Positions 46,212 through 55,333 are shown, counted from the stretch's first letter. The stretch: 64,000 nt of DNA from Oscillospiraceae bacterium (GCA_902774015.1 CACYHB010000002.1:1-64000), one strand, 5' to 3'. The notes: a model not told the origin generated them from the letters alone. Made by a program: numbers and translations.

Positions 46212-47078
46212 ATGTATAAAGTTGTGACAAAGCGTTTTCTGAACGACGCCAAAACGATCTGCCTTTTCGAGATCGAAGCGCCGCTGATTGCCCGTCACGC
46301 CCAGGCCGGCCAGTTTGTGGTCTTCCGTCTGGACGAACAGGGCGAGCGCGTTCCTGTTTCCGTGGCCGGCTATGATCGGGAAAAGGGTACTGTGACTGTG
46401 ATGGTCCAGGCCGCCGGCAAGACGACCAAAATGCTGCACACCGTGGAAGAGGGCGACGTGATCTCCGATATCGTCGGACCGCTGGGCAAGGCCACTGAGA
46501 TGGAAGGCCTGAAGAAGGTCTGCGTGGTCGGCGGCGGCGTCGGCTGCGCCATCGCGTACCCCATCGCCAAGGAGATGCACGCCAGGGGGATCGACGTGAC
46601 CTTTATCGCCGGCTTCCGCAGCGCGGACATCGTGATCCTCAAGGAGGAACTGAAGGCTGCGTCCAACAAGCTCATCATCGCCACGGACGACGGCTCCTAT
46701 GGGGAGAAGGGCTTCACCACCGTGTTCCTGAAGAACGAGATCGAACAGAACATCGCCGAGGGCAAGCCCCAGTTTGACCGCGTCATCGCCATCGGACCCG
46801 ACATCATGATGAAGTTCCTGGCCGATGTGACCCGCCCCTATGGGATCAGCACCATCATCTCCCTCGACCCCATCATGGTCGACGGCACCGGCATGTGCGG
46901 CTGCTGCCGCGTGATCGTGGACGGCGAAACCAAGTTCGCCTGCGTCGACGGCCCGGATTTTGACGCCCACAAAGTGGACTTCGACTCTCTCATCAAACGC
47001 GCCGCCTTCTACAAGGACGAGCAGGACGAAGCGGCACAGCATATCTGCCGCATCACGGGAGGTAAGAGAAATGGCTAA
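46212..47078 (+). CDS. nfnA: NADH-dependent ferredoxin:NADP+ oxidoreductase, small subunit
   Basis: 288 aa. FAD domain of the ferredoxin-NADP reductase type with VPVSVAGYD (FAD-binding) and NAD-binding strand VCVVGGGVGCAIAYPIAKEM. Near the C-terminus GTGMCGCCRV and FACVDGPDF supply the Cys ligands of a [2Fe-2S] cluster. This is the alpha subunit (NfnA, also called SudB or GltB-like) of the flavin-based electron-bifurcating complex that links NADH, ferredoxin and NADPH in anaerobes. It overlaps the large subunit gene by 8 bases. Whether it bifurcates in this organism is inferred from the family. Confidence 0.92.
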   Translation: MYKVVTKRFLNDAKTICLFEIEAPLIARHAQAGQFVVFRLDEQGERVPVSVAGYDREKGTVTVMVQAAGKTTKMLHTVEEGDVISDIVGPLGKATEMEGLKKVCVVGGGVGCAIAYPIAKEMHARGIDVTFIAGFRSADIVILKEELKAASNKLIIATDDGSYGEKGFTTVFLKNEIEQNIAEGKPQFDRVIAIGPDIMMKFLADVTRPYGISTIISLDPIMVDGTGMCGCCRVIVDGETKFACVDGPDFDAHKVDFDSLIKRAAFYKDEQDEAAQHICRITGGKRNG

Positions 47079-48474
47079 TCTGAAAGTCAACATGAGCCTG
47101 ACCAAGGCCGAGATGCCGGAGCAGGATCCGGTGGTCCGCGCCACCAATTTTGATGAGGTCGCCCTGGGCTACGATGCGGAAACCGCCATGAAAGAGGCGG
47201 CCCGCTGCCTGGACTGCAAGAACTCCCCCTGCCGCACCGGATGTCCCGTCGCCGTGAAGATCCCCCGCTTCCTGGAGAAGGTCAGAGACGGGGACTTCGA
47301 CGCCGCCTATGAGATCATCACCTCCACCAACTCCCTGCCCGCTGTCTGCGGCCGTGTCTGCCCGCAGGAGAAGCAGTGCGAGTCCAAGTGCGTCCGCGGC
47401 ATCAAGGGCGAATCTGTCGGCATCGGCCGGCTGGAACGCTTTGTGGCCGACTATCACATGGCGAAACAGGACAAGCCCGATCCCGTGGCTCCCGAATCCA
47501 ACGGCCACCGCGTGGCGGTCATCGGCTCCGGCCCTGCCGGCCTGACCTGCGCGGGCGACCTGAGAAAGCTCGGCTACGACGTGACCGTCTACGAGGCCTT
47601 TCACAAGAGCGGCGGCGTTCTGGTATACGGCATCCCACAGTTCCGTCTGCCGAAGGAGATCGTGGCGGCAGAGATCGCAAACCTGGAAAAGATGGGCGTC
47701 AAGATCGTCAACAACGCCATCATCGGCAAGTCCATCACCGTAGACGAGCTGTTCGAGGACGGCTATGAGGCAGTGTTCATCGGCTCCGGCGCCGGCCTCC
47801 CGCAGTTCCTGCACATCCCCGGCGAGAACCTGCTGGGCGTGTACAGCGCTAACGAGCTGCTTACCCGCACGAACCTGATGAAGGCCTATCGCCCCGACTA
47901 CGATACGCCCATCAAGAAATTCGGCAGAGTTGCCGTCGTGGGCGCCGGCAACGTGGCCATGGACGCGGCGCGCGTCGCCAAGCGTCTGGGCGCGGAGCAT
48001 GTGTATGTGGTCTACCGCCGCGGCAGAGACGAGCTGCCCGCCCGTAAGGAGGAAGTGGAGCACGCCGAGGCCGAGGGCATCGAGTTCAGGCTGCTCAACA
48101 ATCCCTGCGCGATCCATGGGGATGAGAACGGACACGTGACCGGCATCGAGTGCATCAAGCAGGAGTTGGGCGAGCCCGACGAGAAGGGCCGCCGCAGACC
48201 CGTGGCCGTCGAGGGGTCGAACTGGATCCTGGACGTGGACACCGTTATCATTGCCATCGGTACCAGCCCCAACCCCCTGATCCGCAACACCACCTCCGGC
48301 CTGGAGTTCACCAAAAAGGGCGGCATCCAGGCGGATGAGGGCGGCGTGACATCCCGTCCCGGCGTGTTCGCCGGCGGCGATGCGGTCACCGGCTCCGCCA
48401 CCGTTATCCTCGCCATGGGCGCGGGCAAGGCCGGCGCCAAGAGCATCGACGAGTATATCCGCAGCAAAGGCTGA
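47071..48474 (+). CDS. nfnB: NADH-dependent ferredoxin:NADP+ oxidoreductase, large subunit
   Basis: 467 aa. Glutamate-synthase-small-chain-like flavoprotein. N-terminal [4Fe-4S] ligands in ARCLDCKNSPCRTGCPVAVK and in CGRVCPQEKQCESKC; FAD-binding AVIGSGPAGLTCAGDLRKLG; NAD(P)-binding VAVVGAGNVAMDAARVAKRL; C-terminal FAD motif GVFAGGDAVTGSATVILAMG. It carries the bifurcating FAD of NfnAB. It could also be called gltA-like, but the gene pair order and the overlap with nfnA, and the absence of a GltB large subunit, favour NfnB. GGGAGG lies before the ATG at 47071. Confidence 0.92.
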   Translation: MANLKVNMSLTKAEMPEQDPVVRATNFDEVALGYDAETAMKEAARCLDCKNSPCRTGCPVAVKIPRFLEKVRDGDFDAAYEIITSTNSLPAVCGRVCPQEKQCESKCVRGIKGESVGIGRLERFVADYHMAKQDKPDPVAPESNGHRVAVIGSGPAGLTCAGDLRKLGYDVTVYEAFHKSGGVLVYGIPQFRLPKEIVAAEIANLEKMGVKIVNNAIIGKSITVDELFEDGYEAVFIGSGAGLPQFLHIPGENLLGVYSANELLTRTNLMKAYRPDYDTPIKKFGRVAVVGAGNVAMDAARVAKRLGAEHVYVVYRRGRDELPARKEEVEHAEAEGIEFRLLNNPCAIHGDENGHVTGIECIKQELGEPDEKGRRRPVAVEGSNWILDVDTVIIAIGTSPNPLIRNTTSGLEFTKKGGIQADEGGVTSRPGVFAGGDAVTGSATVILAMGAGKAGAKSIDEYIRSKG

Positions 48475-48496
48475 GCCAAATCAATCCTGTTGTCGG

Positions 48497-48527
48497 GAAA
48501 GCCCGCGATCCATGATCGCGGGCTTTC
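48497..48527 (+). terminator. hairpin after nfnAB
   Basis: 14-bp stem GAAAGCCCGCGATC / GATCGCGGGCTTTC with a CAT loop; T run is short. Confidence 0.75.
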
Positions 48528-48631
48528 GTGCTGTCTCCCTGTGCTGAAGGGAAAAACAGGGGATATGAGACCGGGGGTCGGGAGCGGATCAACAAAATAC
48601 TGCCAGTTTTCTGAATTTCTGACAATTAGCC

Positions 48632-48660
48632 TTGCCAGACGGCAGAGCTTGTGATAAAAT
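48632..48660 (+). promoter_or_regulatory. sigma-A promoter of the envelope operon at 48.7-52.2 kb
   Basis: -35 TTGCCA (48632-48637), 17-base spacer, -10 TAAAAT (48655-48660). Confidence 0.65.
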
Positions 48661-48707
48661 GTCCTCCGTATGTACGTCTACATAACAACATTATTCGAGG
48701 GATTCAT

Positions 48708-49859
48708 GTGAAAAATCAAGTAGAGGAAATGCAGGAACTGAGCCCTGAGCAGCAGGAAGCGGAGCGCTCCCGCCGCAAGAGGAAAGCCAGACGCAAGGCG
48801 GTCGGCCGCGTCATCAACCGGATCTTCGGTTTTGTGATGGCAACGGTCATCATGGCTGGACTCGGCGGCCTGGGGCTTGAATATGTGATGCTGAAAGGCC
48901 CGTCCGAGACGCTGCGTAACACCTTCGCCATGACGATGTTCGAGACCAGGCGTTTTACCTGGATCCCGAATATCTTCCTGACGGAGGAAGAGATCGCCGC
49001 GATCCGAGCGACGCGCAATCAGCACGTGGAAGAGGATTTTGACGCCTCTCTGATCACGCTCAACACAGAGGAGCCGGATGCCGATGAAGAGACCGGCCCC
49101 CTTCCCGACGCGTATGGCCTGATCGACGAGGACGGCGACGGACTCGTCATTGAGGATATTCGCGGAAGCGGATACGTCGGCTATATGATCGTCGTCAAGG
49201 ATCCCCACCGCGTGATCGTCGGCGCTGCCAACCGCGGGAGCGGTTCCGGCCTGACACTGGAGCAGATGTGCGAGAAATACGGTGCCATCGGCGGCATCAA
49301 CGGCGGCGCCTATGTGGACTATAACGGCACGGGCTCCGGCGACCAGCCGGACGGCCTGACCATCCTGGGCGGCGACGTGGTGAACTCCGGCTACGGCGCG
49401 GACGCTTTTGTCGGCCTCGATAAGGATGGCAAGCTGCACGTGGGGTATTACACGCTCAATGACGCGCTGGCCTGCAACATCACCGACGGCGTCAGCTTCG
49501 GCCCGGTGCTGATCATCAACGGCAATGTGACCGACTCCGCCAAGATCCCCAGCGGCGTCAACCCCCGTACCGCCATCGGCCAGCGGGCCGACGGCGCCGT
49601 TCTGCTGCTGGTCATCGACGGCCGCCAGGTGCACAGCATCGGCGCCACCTACACGGATCTGGCCCGCATCATGGCCGATCACGGCGCGATCAATGCCTGC
49701 AATCTGGACGGCGGCTCCTCCTCCAGCATTTACTGCTACGGGGAGTATCTCAACAGCAGCTCTTCTGCCAACGGGGTTGCCCGCGCGCTGCCCGACGCTT
49801 TTCTCATCCTGCCGCAGAGCGGCGCGGAGACTGCCGACAACGCGGCAGAGAATTCCTGA
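48708..49859 (+). CDS. phosphodiester glycosidase (NAGPA) domain protein
   Basis: 383 aa. Basic N-terminus, one membrane helix (FGFVMATVIMAGLGGLGLEY) and an extracellular NAGPA domain from about 145. Typical features: GYMIVVKDPHRVIVGAANRG, YGAIGGINGGAYVDYNGTGS, GVNPRTAIGQRADGAVLLLV and INACNLDGGSSSSIYCYGEY. The start is GTG at 48708, with GAGGG 6 bases before it; neither the upstream ATG (48651) nor the later ATG (48729) has suitable spacing. First gene of a four-gene operon with an unknown membrane protein, a GT2 glycosyltransferase and GtrA, so a role in trimming or finishing a wall glycan is inferred. Confidence 0.88.
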   Translation: MKNQVEEMQELSPEQQEAERSRRKRKARRKAVGRVINRIFGFVMATVIMAGLGGLGLEYVMLKGPSETLRNTFAMTMFETRRFTWIPNIFLTEEEIAAIRATRNQHVEEDFDASLITLNTEEPDADEETGPLPDAYGLIDEDGDGLVIEDIRGSGYVGYMIVVKDPHRVIVGAANRGSGSGLTLEQMCEKYGAIGGINGGAYVDYNGTGSGDQPDGLTILGGDVVNSGYGADAFVGLDKDGKLHVGYYTLNDALACNITDGVSFGPVLIINGNVTDSAKIPSGVNPRTAIGQRADGAVLLLVIDGRQVHSIGATYTDLARIMADHGAINACNLDGGSSSSIYCYGEYLNSSSSANGVARALPDAFLILPQSGAETADNAAENS

Positions 49860-49871
49860 GGGGGTGTCGAG

Positions 49872-50999
49872 ATGGCAGGAAGAGTACGGAAAAACACCCA
49901 TGGCGCCGGCGTTTATGCTGCGTTTCTGATTGTCTATGTTCTTGTTCTGGCCGGCGTGATCCTCTTTGGCCTCAATCGCCTCTGGGAATATGCGAAGACC
50001 GTTGACACAGTCGGCCCCGAAGGCGTAATGGACGCCTACGTGGCCCAGCTGCATGACACTGTCTGGAACGAAGGCATGGCACAGACTGTCGCTGCGCTGC
50101 CGCACGAATTCCAGACCGACGAGGAATGCGTGGAGATCGTACGGAACATGCTGGAGGGCGAGTGGAGCTACCATCGCAGAGAGGGCAGCACCGACGAATC
50201 CGGCAGTGTGGACTTTGACCTGATCTGCGGGAAAAACCTGATCGGCAAGGCAACGGTGGTGCGTGACGAAAGCAAGCGCGGACAGATGCCGGATCTGCAG
50301 CTTCCCTGGATCATTCAGAGCAATGAGTTCTACGTCGACGGGCTGTATACCTCGCTGAAGCTCACAGTTCCCGCTTCCTACAGAGTTTTCATCAACGGCC
50401 ATGAGGTCGGCGAGGAGTATATCGTGGAGCGCGGTATCCATTACGACGCGCTGGAGTCCTACTACAGCCAGTATCCCAATCTGCCCACCAAGGTGACCTA
50501 TGAAGTCCACAATCTCTTCGGCGTGCAGGAGGCCGTCGTCTACGACGAAGACGGCAACCTCTTTATCCGCGACGAAGCGAAAAACGACATGCAGTATATC
50601 AAGAAGCCCGATCCGGAAACCTGGGCGAGGCTGGAGGCCTTTGCGATCGCCTTTTCCGACCAGTATAAGCATTTCAGCGCCGGCACGGGCGATCCCTCGG
50701 TGGCCATTTCCATGCTCAAGCCCTATCTCGTTGAGGGCAGCGAGCTGGAGCAGCGCCTGTGGATGGCCATGGACGGCTACGGCTGGGCCCACACGGTTTC
50801 TTACCAGTTCAACGGGGCCGTCCTCAACAGCGCGATCTCTGTCGGCAACGGCCTGTACATCCTGGACGTGACCACGGAGACCACGGTCGTCTATCCCAAC
50901 AAGGGCGACAACGGGACGCTTCACGAGTTTGACGGCCTGACCATTATCGCGCAGGACTACGGCGAGGAGATCCGCGCAGTGACCGTTGAAAATGCCTGA
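49872..50999 (+). CDS. single-pass membrane protein of unknown function
   Basis: 375 aa. N-terminal helix YAAFLIVYVLVLAGVILFGL (about 15-35), the rest outside. No family recognised. The extracellular part has a short module SLKLTVPASYRVFINGHEVG (about 155-175) that resembles the small Ig-like/TcaA-like beta domains of Firmicute membrane proteins, and several ordered alpha/beta parts. It lies 12 bases after the NAGPA gene and 13 before the GT2 gene, so it probably works with them at the envelope. Confidence 0.8.
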   Translation: MAGRVRKNTHGAGVYAAFLIVYVLVLAGVILFGLNRLWEYAKTVDTVGPEGVMDAYVAQLHDTVWNEGMAQTVAALPHEFQTDEECVEIVRNMLEGEWSYHRREGSTDESGSVDFDLICGKNLIGKATVVRDESKRGQMPDLQLPWIIQSNEFYVDGLYTSLKLTVPASYRVFINGHEVGEEYIVERGIHYDALESYYSQYPNLPTKVTYEVHNLFGVQEAVVYDEDGNLFIRDEAKNDMQYIKKPDPETWARLEAFAIAFSDQYKHFSAGTGDPSVAISMLKPYLVEGSELEQRLWMAMDGYGWAHTVSYQFNGAVLNSAISVGNGLYILDVTTETTVVYPNKGDNGTLHEFDGLTIIAQDYGEEIRAVTVENA

Positions 51000-51012
51000 G
51001 CGAGGTCGTACT

Positions 51013-51729
51013 ATGGAGGAAACACAATCCTGCCGGGAAAGCGTGGCGGTGATCCTGCCTTCGCTGAACCCCGACGTAAAATTTTCCCGCGTGGTGGACG
51101 GCCTGGTGGAAGACGGCTTCCGGCACATCGTGATCGTGGATGACGGGAGCGACGACGCCCATCAGCAGTGGTTTGAAAAAGCGGCGCAGCATCCCCAGTG
51201 CACAGTGCTGCACCATGGCGTGAACAAGGGCAAGGGACGCGCACTGAAAACGGCCTTTACCCATGTGGCGGAGCAGCTGCCGGAGATTGCCGGCGTCATC
51301 ACCATCGACGGCGACGGCCAGCATCTGCTGCCGGACATCGTAGCCTGTGCGGACAGCATGCTGAAAAACCGGGACAAGGTGGTGTTGGGCTGCCGGGATT
51401 TCGACGCTCCCGGCGTTCCGCCGCGCAGCGTGGCGGGCAACAAAACCACAAATCGCCTCTTCAAGATCTTCTACGGCATCACGATCTCCGACACGCAGAC
51501 CGGACTTCGCGCCATCCCGCGGCAGTATCTGGAACGTTTCTGCGAGATGGAAGGGGAGCGTTTTGAGTACGAGACCAACATGCTCCTGCAGATGAAGAAG
51601 CAGCATATCGCTTTTCTGGAGCAGCCCATCGCCACGGTTTACGATCCCGAGGACTACAGCTCGCACTATAATGCGGTCAAGGACTCATGGCGGATCTTCA
51701 AGATCATGATGAAAAACAAGTTCAGGTAA
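51013..51729 (+). CDS. family 2 glycosyltransferase (DPM1/dolichol-phosphate-mannose-synthase-like)
   Basis: 238 aa. GT-A fold: start VAVILPSLNPDVKF, nucleotide strand HIVIVDDGSDDAHQQWFE, the GKGRALKTAFTH motif, metal site ITIDGDGQHLLPDIV (DxD-like), and TQTGLRAIPRQYLERF. No C-terminal membrane helices, so it acts on the cytoplasmic face, probably to make a polyprenyl-phosphate sugar. The following GtrA gene encodes the kind of membrane partner that flips such a lipid sugar. GAGG precedes the ATG at 51013. Confidence 0.92.
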   Translation: MEETQSCRESVAVILPSLNPDVKFSRVVDGLVEDGFRHIVIVDDGSDDAHQQWFEKAAQHPQCTVLHHGVNKGKGRALKTAFTHVAEQLPEIAGVITIDGDGQHLLPDIVACADSMLKNRDKVVLGCRDFDAPGVPPRSVAGNKTTNRLFKIFYGITISDTQTGLRAIPRQYLERFCEMEGERFEYETNMLLQMKKQHIAFLEQPIATVYDPEDYSSHYNAVKDSWRIFKIMMKNKFR

Positions 51730-51733
51730 GGGC

Positions 51734-52168
51734 ATGGGCAAATTTTCACAGATCATCAAATACTCTCTCAGCTCTGTGGCCTCCTGGGTCGTCGACAACG
51801 GCATTTTCCTGCTGCTCAAGACTCTGCTGGCAGAAACGCTAGGGCCCTTTGCGGATCTGGTATGCACGGCGGCAGCGAGGGCGGTGTCCTCTTTCTTCAA
51901 CTTCAACGCCAACAACCGCCTTGTTTTTGAGCACCGGGGCGGCTACGGGAAGGCTCTGCTGCGCTACTACTGCCTGGCGATCCCCATCATGCTCTGCTCC
52001 GCGGGGCTTGTAACGCTGCTGGATCGTGTCTTCGGGGTCACGGCGCCGACGCTCTCCACGGCGATCAAGATCTGCGTGGACGCGGTGCTCTTCCTGGCAA
52101 GTTATACGATCCAGAAGAAATGGGTCTTTTCCAAAACGGGAACGGATGAAAAAACGGACAGCCGATAA
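51734..52168 (+). CDS. GtrA family membrane protein
   Basis: 144 aa, four hydrophobic helices. Opening IIKYSLSSVASWVVDNGIFL, then FFNFNANNRLVFEH (the conserved NFxxNRxxVF element) and the C-terminal IQKKWVFSK are the GtrA signature. GtrA proteins help move polyprenyl-linked sugars across the membrane. It is the last gene of the operon and its stop codon lies within the loop of the terminator. Close linkage to a GT2 gene supports the role. Confidence 0.93.
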   Translation: MGKFSQIIKYSLSSVASWVVDNGIFLLLKTLLAETLGPFADLVCTAAARAVSSFFNFNANNRLVFEHRGGYGKALLRYYCLAIPIMLCSAGLVTLLDRVFGVTAPTLSTAIKICVDAVLFLASYTIQKKWVFSKTGTDEKTDSR

Positions 52169-52182
52169 GGCTGTCCGTTTTT
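52151..52182. terminator. bidirectional terminator
   Basis: 13-bp stem AAAACGGACAGCC / GGCTGTCCGTTTT with a GATAA loop containing the gtrA stop codon; serves the convergent RluA-type gene as well. Confidence 0.92.
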
Positions 52183-52193
52183 CGTGTTCGCGG

Positions 52194-52820
52194 TTATTCA
52201 GAAAAAACAGTCCAGGGGAATACGTCAGGCAGAGCGGCACGGAAAGAGAGCGCTTCACCGCTTTTCGGATGGAGAAAGCTGATTTCATAAGACCAGAGTG
52301 CGAGCGTATCCGCCGCACCGCCGCCGTATCGTCTGTCTCCCAGAAGGGGCAGCTGCCGGGAGGCAAACTGAACACGGATCTGGTGAGAGCGTCCCGTCAG
52401 CAGCTCGATCTTCACCAGGTTCAGGCCGTCGCGGCGATCCAGCGTCTCATAGCGCAGCACGGCCTCACGCACGCCCTTGCGCATCCGTTTGACCACGTAG
52501 CTCTTGTTTCGGGAGGCGTCGTGAAAAAGCAGATCCCGCATCTCTCCGGCATCCGGAGCGTCGCCCTGACACACGGCAAGATATCGTTTTCCGCTTTGCC
52601 CCCCGGCGAACCGGCTGGAAAGAGCGGCGGCAGCCTCCTTTGTTTTCGCGTAAACCATCAGGCCGCCCACGGCACGGTCCAGCCTGTGCACGCAAAAGAT
52701 CTCCCGCGCGCCGGTCTGCGTTCGCAGAAGCCCGGGCATTCCGCCCTCCTCGGACAGGACGCCCGCAGGCTTGATGCAGACAAGGATCTGTGCATCCTGA
52801 TAGAGGATCTCCAAAGACAT
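52194..52820 (-). CDS. RluA-family pseudouridine synthase
   Basis: 208 aa, shorter than RluD because it has no N-terminal S4 domain. The catalytic Asp is in FCVHRLDRAVGGLMVYAKT (HRLD motif), followed by RYLAVCQG, the conserved KIELLTGRSHQIRVQFA and PLLGDRRYGG. Converts uridine to pseudouridine in rRNA or tRNA; the exact site cannot be named. The ATG at 52820 follows GGAGGTGG closely. Convergent with the glycosyltransferase operon. Confidence 0.93.
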   Translation of the reverse strand: MSLEILYQDAQILVCIKPAGVLSEEGGMPGLLRTQTGAREIFCVHRLDRAVGGLMVYAKTKEAAAALSSRFAGGQSGKRYLAVCQGDAPDAGEMRDLLFHDASRNKSYVVKRMRKGVREAVLRYETLDRRDGLNLVKIELLTGRSHQIRVQFASRQLPLLGDRRYGGGAADTLALWSYEISFLHPKSGEALSFRAALPDVFPWTVFSE

Positions 52821-52877
52821 AAGACCACCTCCCGCCTCCATTGTACGTTTCTTTTCCGGGAAAAACAAGGGCCTGTC

Positions 52878-52906
52878 TTGCGCATCATCGGAGCTCGTGA
52901 TATAAT
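52878..52906 (+). promoter_or_regulatory. sigma-A promoter of the Na/Pi symporter gene
   Basis: -35 TTGCGC (52878-52883), 17-base spacer, -10 TATAAT (52901-52906). Confidence 0.6.
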
Positions 52907-52969
52907 TATATTCGGTGAGATATAGCTTTCACCGACAGCGCCTCATTTTTTCAGCATGGGAGTGATCTT

Positions 52970-54724
52970 TTGGATATCAGCAATTTTATCAGCCTGCTTG
53001 GCGGCGTCGCGCTTTTCCTCTTCGGCATGAGCCTGATGGGCGACGGCCTGAAGAAGGTCGCGGGCAACCAACTGGAGCTGGTGCTCTATCGCCTGACGGG
53101 GACGCCCCTTCGCGGCGTGCTGCTGGGAGCCGGTGTCACCGCCGTGATTCAGTCTTCTTCCGCCACCTCTGTAATGGTGGTCGGCTTTGTCAACTCCGGC
53201 GTCATGAAATTGCATCAGGCGATTTCTGTAATCCAGGGTGCGCTCATCGGCACCAGCATCACCGGCTGGATCATCGCCCTCTCCAGCGTGGAGGGCGCCG
53301 GCTGGACGGCGCTGCTGTCCACCTCCAACCTGTCGGCGCTGGTAGCCATTGCGGGCATTCTGCTGCGGATGTTCTCCAAAAAGCAGTCCCACCACCATCT
53401 GGGCGATATTATGCTGGGCTTTGCCGTGCTGATGTTCGGCATGCACAGCATGAGCGGCGCGGTGGCACCGCTGAAGGATGACGCGCATTTCCTGCATCTG
53501 ATGTCCAGCGTGGCCAACCCGCTGCTGGGCATTCTGGTCGGCGCGGCCTTCACGGCAGTGCTGCAGAGCGCCTCTGCCGCTGTAGGTATCCTGCAGGCTC
53601 TGTCCATGACGGGTGCCATCACCTTTGCTGAGGCCTATCCGCTGATCCTCGGCATTGCCATCGGCTCCTCGCTGCCGGTACTGATGTCTGCGCTGGGAGC
53701 GAAGGTGGACGGCAGACGGGCCGCCTGGTCCTATCTGGTGATTGAGATTCTGGGCGTTCTGATTTTTGGCTTGCTGTATTACATTCTGGACGCCGTTTTC
53801 CATTTCGGACTGGACAACTGGGTGGTCGGTACTTTCTCCATCGCGCTGATCAATACGGTTTTCCGCGTTGCGACATCCTTTGTACTTCTGCCCTTTGGCA
53901 AGCAGATCGAAAAACTCACGGTGGCCTTCGTCAAGGAGAGCGAGGACGAGAAATCCCTCGCCGGCGAGTTGGACCGCCTGGACGAGCGCTTCCTGCAGCA
54001 TCCGGCCCTCGCCGTCGAGCAGAGCCGTATGACCGTCAATGCCATGGCCCGCACGGCGCGGGAGAATCTGCTTCGCGCGGTCGGGCTTGTGAGCAGCTTC
54101 AGCGAAGCCGCAGCCCATAAGGTGGAGCTGACCGAGGATCTGATCGACCTTTACGAGGACAAGCTCGGTACCTATCTTGTAAAGCTCAATACCAACGAGC
54201 TGAATGAGATGCAGAATGAGAGCGTTTCCAAATACCTGCATACGCTCTCCGACTTCGAGCGCATCGGCGACCACGCCATGAACATTATGGAGGTTGCCAG
54301 AGAGATCCATGAAAAGAAGGTCGTTTTCTCCGGCGCTGCTGTGAAGGAGCTTCAGGTCCTGACCGGCGCGCTGCGGGAGATCCTGCAGATGTCCGTGGAT
54401 TCCTTCGTCAACGAGGATCTTGAGACTGCCTACCGCGTAGAGCCGCTGGAGGAGCGGATCGACATCCTCTGCGACGAGATGAAGCTCAACCATGTGGAGC
54501 GCCTGCAGCAGGGCGTCTGTTCCCTCAACCAGGGCTTTGTGTTCAACGATTTGCTCACCAATTATGAGCGCGTGGCGGACCACTGCTCCAACATCGCCAT
54601 TGCCATGATCGAGCTGCAGTCGGACGAGTACGACACCCACGGTTATATCATCAATCTCAAGGAGCTCCATTCCCACAACTTCGATGAGCTCTATGAGGAA
54701 TATACAAAGAAATACGAGATCTGA
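52970..54724 (+). CDS. Na/phosphate symporter (NptA/PNaS) with C-terminal PhoU domain
   Basis: 584 aa. Two related membrane repeats: GVTAVIQSSSATSVMVVGFV in the first (the QSSSATS motif of type II Na/Pi symporters) and AFTAVLQSASAAVGILQALS in the second. From about 350 to the end is a helical PhoU-like domain (SDFERIGDHAMNIMEVAREI, NYERVADHCSNIAIAMIEL) with acidic E/DxxxD metal-site patterns. Imports phosphate with Na+; the PhoU part probably regulates it. The start is TTG at 52970 with GGGAG upstream; the nearest ATG (52956) is out of frame. Confidence 0.93.
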   Translation: MDISNFISLLGGVALFLFGMSLMGDGLKKVAGNQLELVLYRLTGTPLRGVLLGAGVTAVIQSSSATSVMVVGFVNSGVMKLHQAISVIQGALIGTSITGWIIALSSVEGAGWTALLSTSNLSALVAIAGILLRMFSKKQSHHHLGDIMLGFAVLMFGMHSMSGAVAPLKDDAHFLHLMSSVANPLLGILVGAAFTAVLQSASAAVGILQALSMTGAITFAEAYPLILGIAIGSSLPVLMSALGAKVDGRRAAWSYLVIEILGVLIFGLLYYILDAVFHFGLDNWVVGTFSIALINTVFRVATSFVLLPFGKQIEKLTVAFVKESEDEKSLAGELDRLDERFLQHPALAVEQSRMTVNAMARTARENLLRAVGLVSSFSEAAAHKVELTEDLIDLYEDKLGTYLVKLNTNELNEMQNESVSKYLHTLSDFERIGDHAMNIMEVAREIHEKKVVFSGAAVKELQVLTGALREILQMSVDSFVNEDLETAYRVEPLEERIDILCDEMKLNHVERLQQGVCSLNQGFVFNDLLTNYERVADHCSNIAIAMIELQSDEYDTHGYIINLKELHSHNFDELYEEYTKKYEI

Positions 54725-54742
54725 CGGAATCGTTTCCGGAAA

Positions 54743-54772
54743 AGCGGCGGCCCGCATTTGCGGGCCGCCGCT
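54743..54772. terminator. hairpin between convergent genes
   Basis: 13-bp stem AGCGGCGGCCCGC / GCGGGCCGCCGCT with an ATTT loop; no T run, so it is a weak intrinsic terminator at best. Confidence 0.65.
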
Positions 54773-54785
54773 GATATTTGCCTTT

Positions 54786-55049
54786 TCAGAACAACAGCTT
54801 CAGAAGGATCAGAAAGAGCACGCCCGGAATCCCGCCGAAGCCGGTGATCAGGCCGGTTGCAAGCGTGATGGGGATGGAGATGCCGAACGAAGCGCCGAAG
54901 CGATTGACGAGAAAGAGCACGCCGAAACCAAGCCCCGCATGGAGCGCCAGCTTGAAAATCAGCTTAATTGGGGCGGCGAGCATTTTGACAAGCAGAAAAA
55001 TGAAAAGCCCGGTGGCGGCGAGCATCATAAGCGTGGAGAGAGTTTCCAA
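54786..55049 (-). CDS. bofA: BofA family pro-sigma-K processing inhibitor
   Basis: 87 aa, two or three hydrophobic helices with the BofA family ending FGISIPITLATGLITGFGGI. In Bacillus, BofA holds the SpoIVFB protease inactive in the outer forespore membrane until sigma-K should be activated. The length fits the family. The gene adds to spoVAD/spoVAE as evidence for sporulation. GGTGATC precedes the ATG. A sigma-A-like promoter lies about 110 bases upstream. Confidence 0.88.
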   Translation of the reverse strand: METLSTLMMLAATGLFIFLLVKMLAAPIKLIFKLALHAGLGFGVLFLVNRFGASFGISIPITLATGLITGFGGIPGVLFLILLKLLF

Positions 55050-55157
55050 TAGATCACCTCAATAATTCAAATCCGGCGGCGCATACTAAAGGCGGACGGT
55101 TTTCCGGGCGCGAGAGAAAGAACAGCGCCGGATGCGGAATCCTGTATTCCTGATATA

Positions 55158-55186
55158 GAGATACATCCAAAACGGGAAATTGTCAA
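55158..55186 (-). promoter_or_regulatory. possible promoter of bofA
   Basis: Minus strand -35 TTGACA (55181-55186), 17-base spacer, -10 TATCTC (55158-55163). The -10 is weak; sporulation control by sigma-E would be expected instead. Confidence 0.4.
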
Positions 55187-55333
55187 GCGGCCGAAGGGGC
55201 CGCGGGGCGGGGCGCGGACGCGTCCCGCCTTTTGGCGGCGTCAAACAAAGCGCGTTTTCTTTCTGCTTTTGAAAGCCCGGGAAGCGAGACTTCAGCAGAC
55301 GAAGACAGGAAGCGCAGGGCGCGTGCAGCGCCG

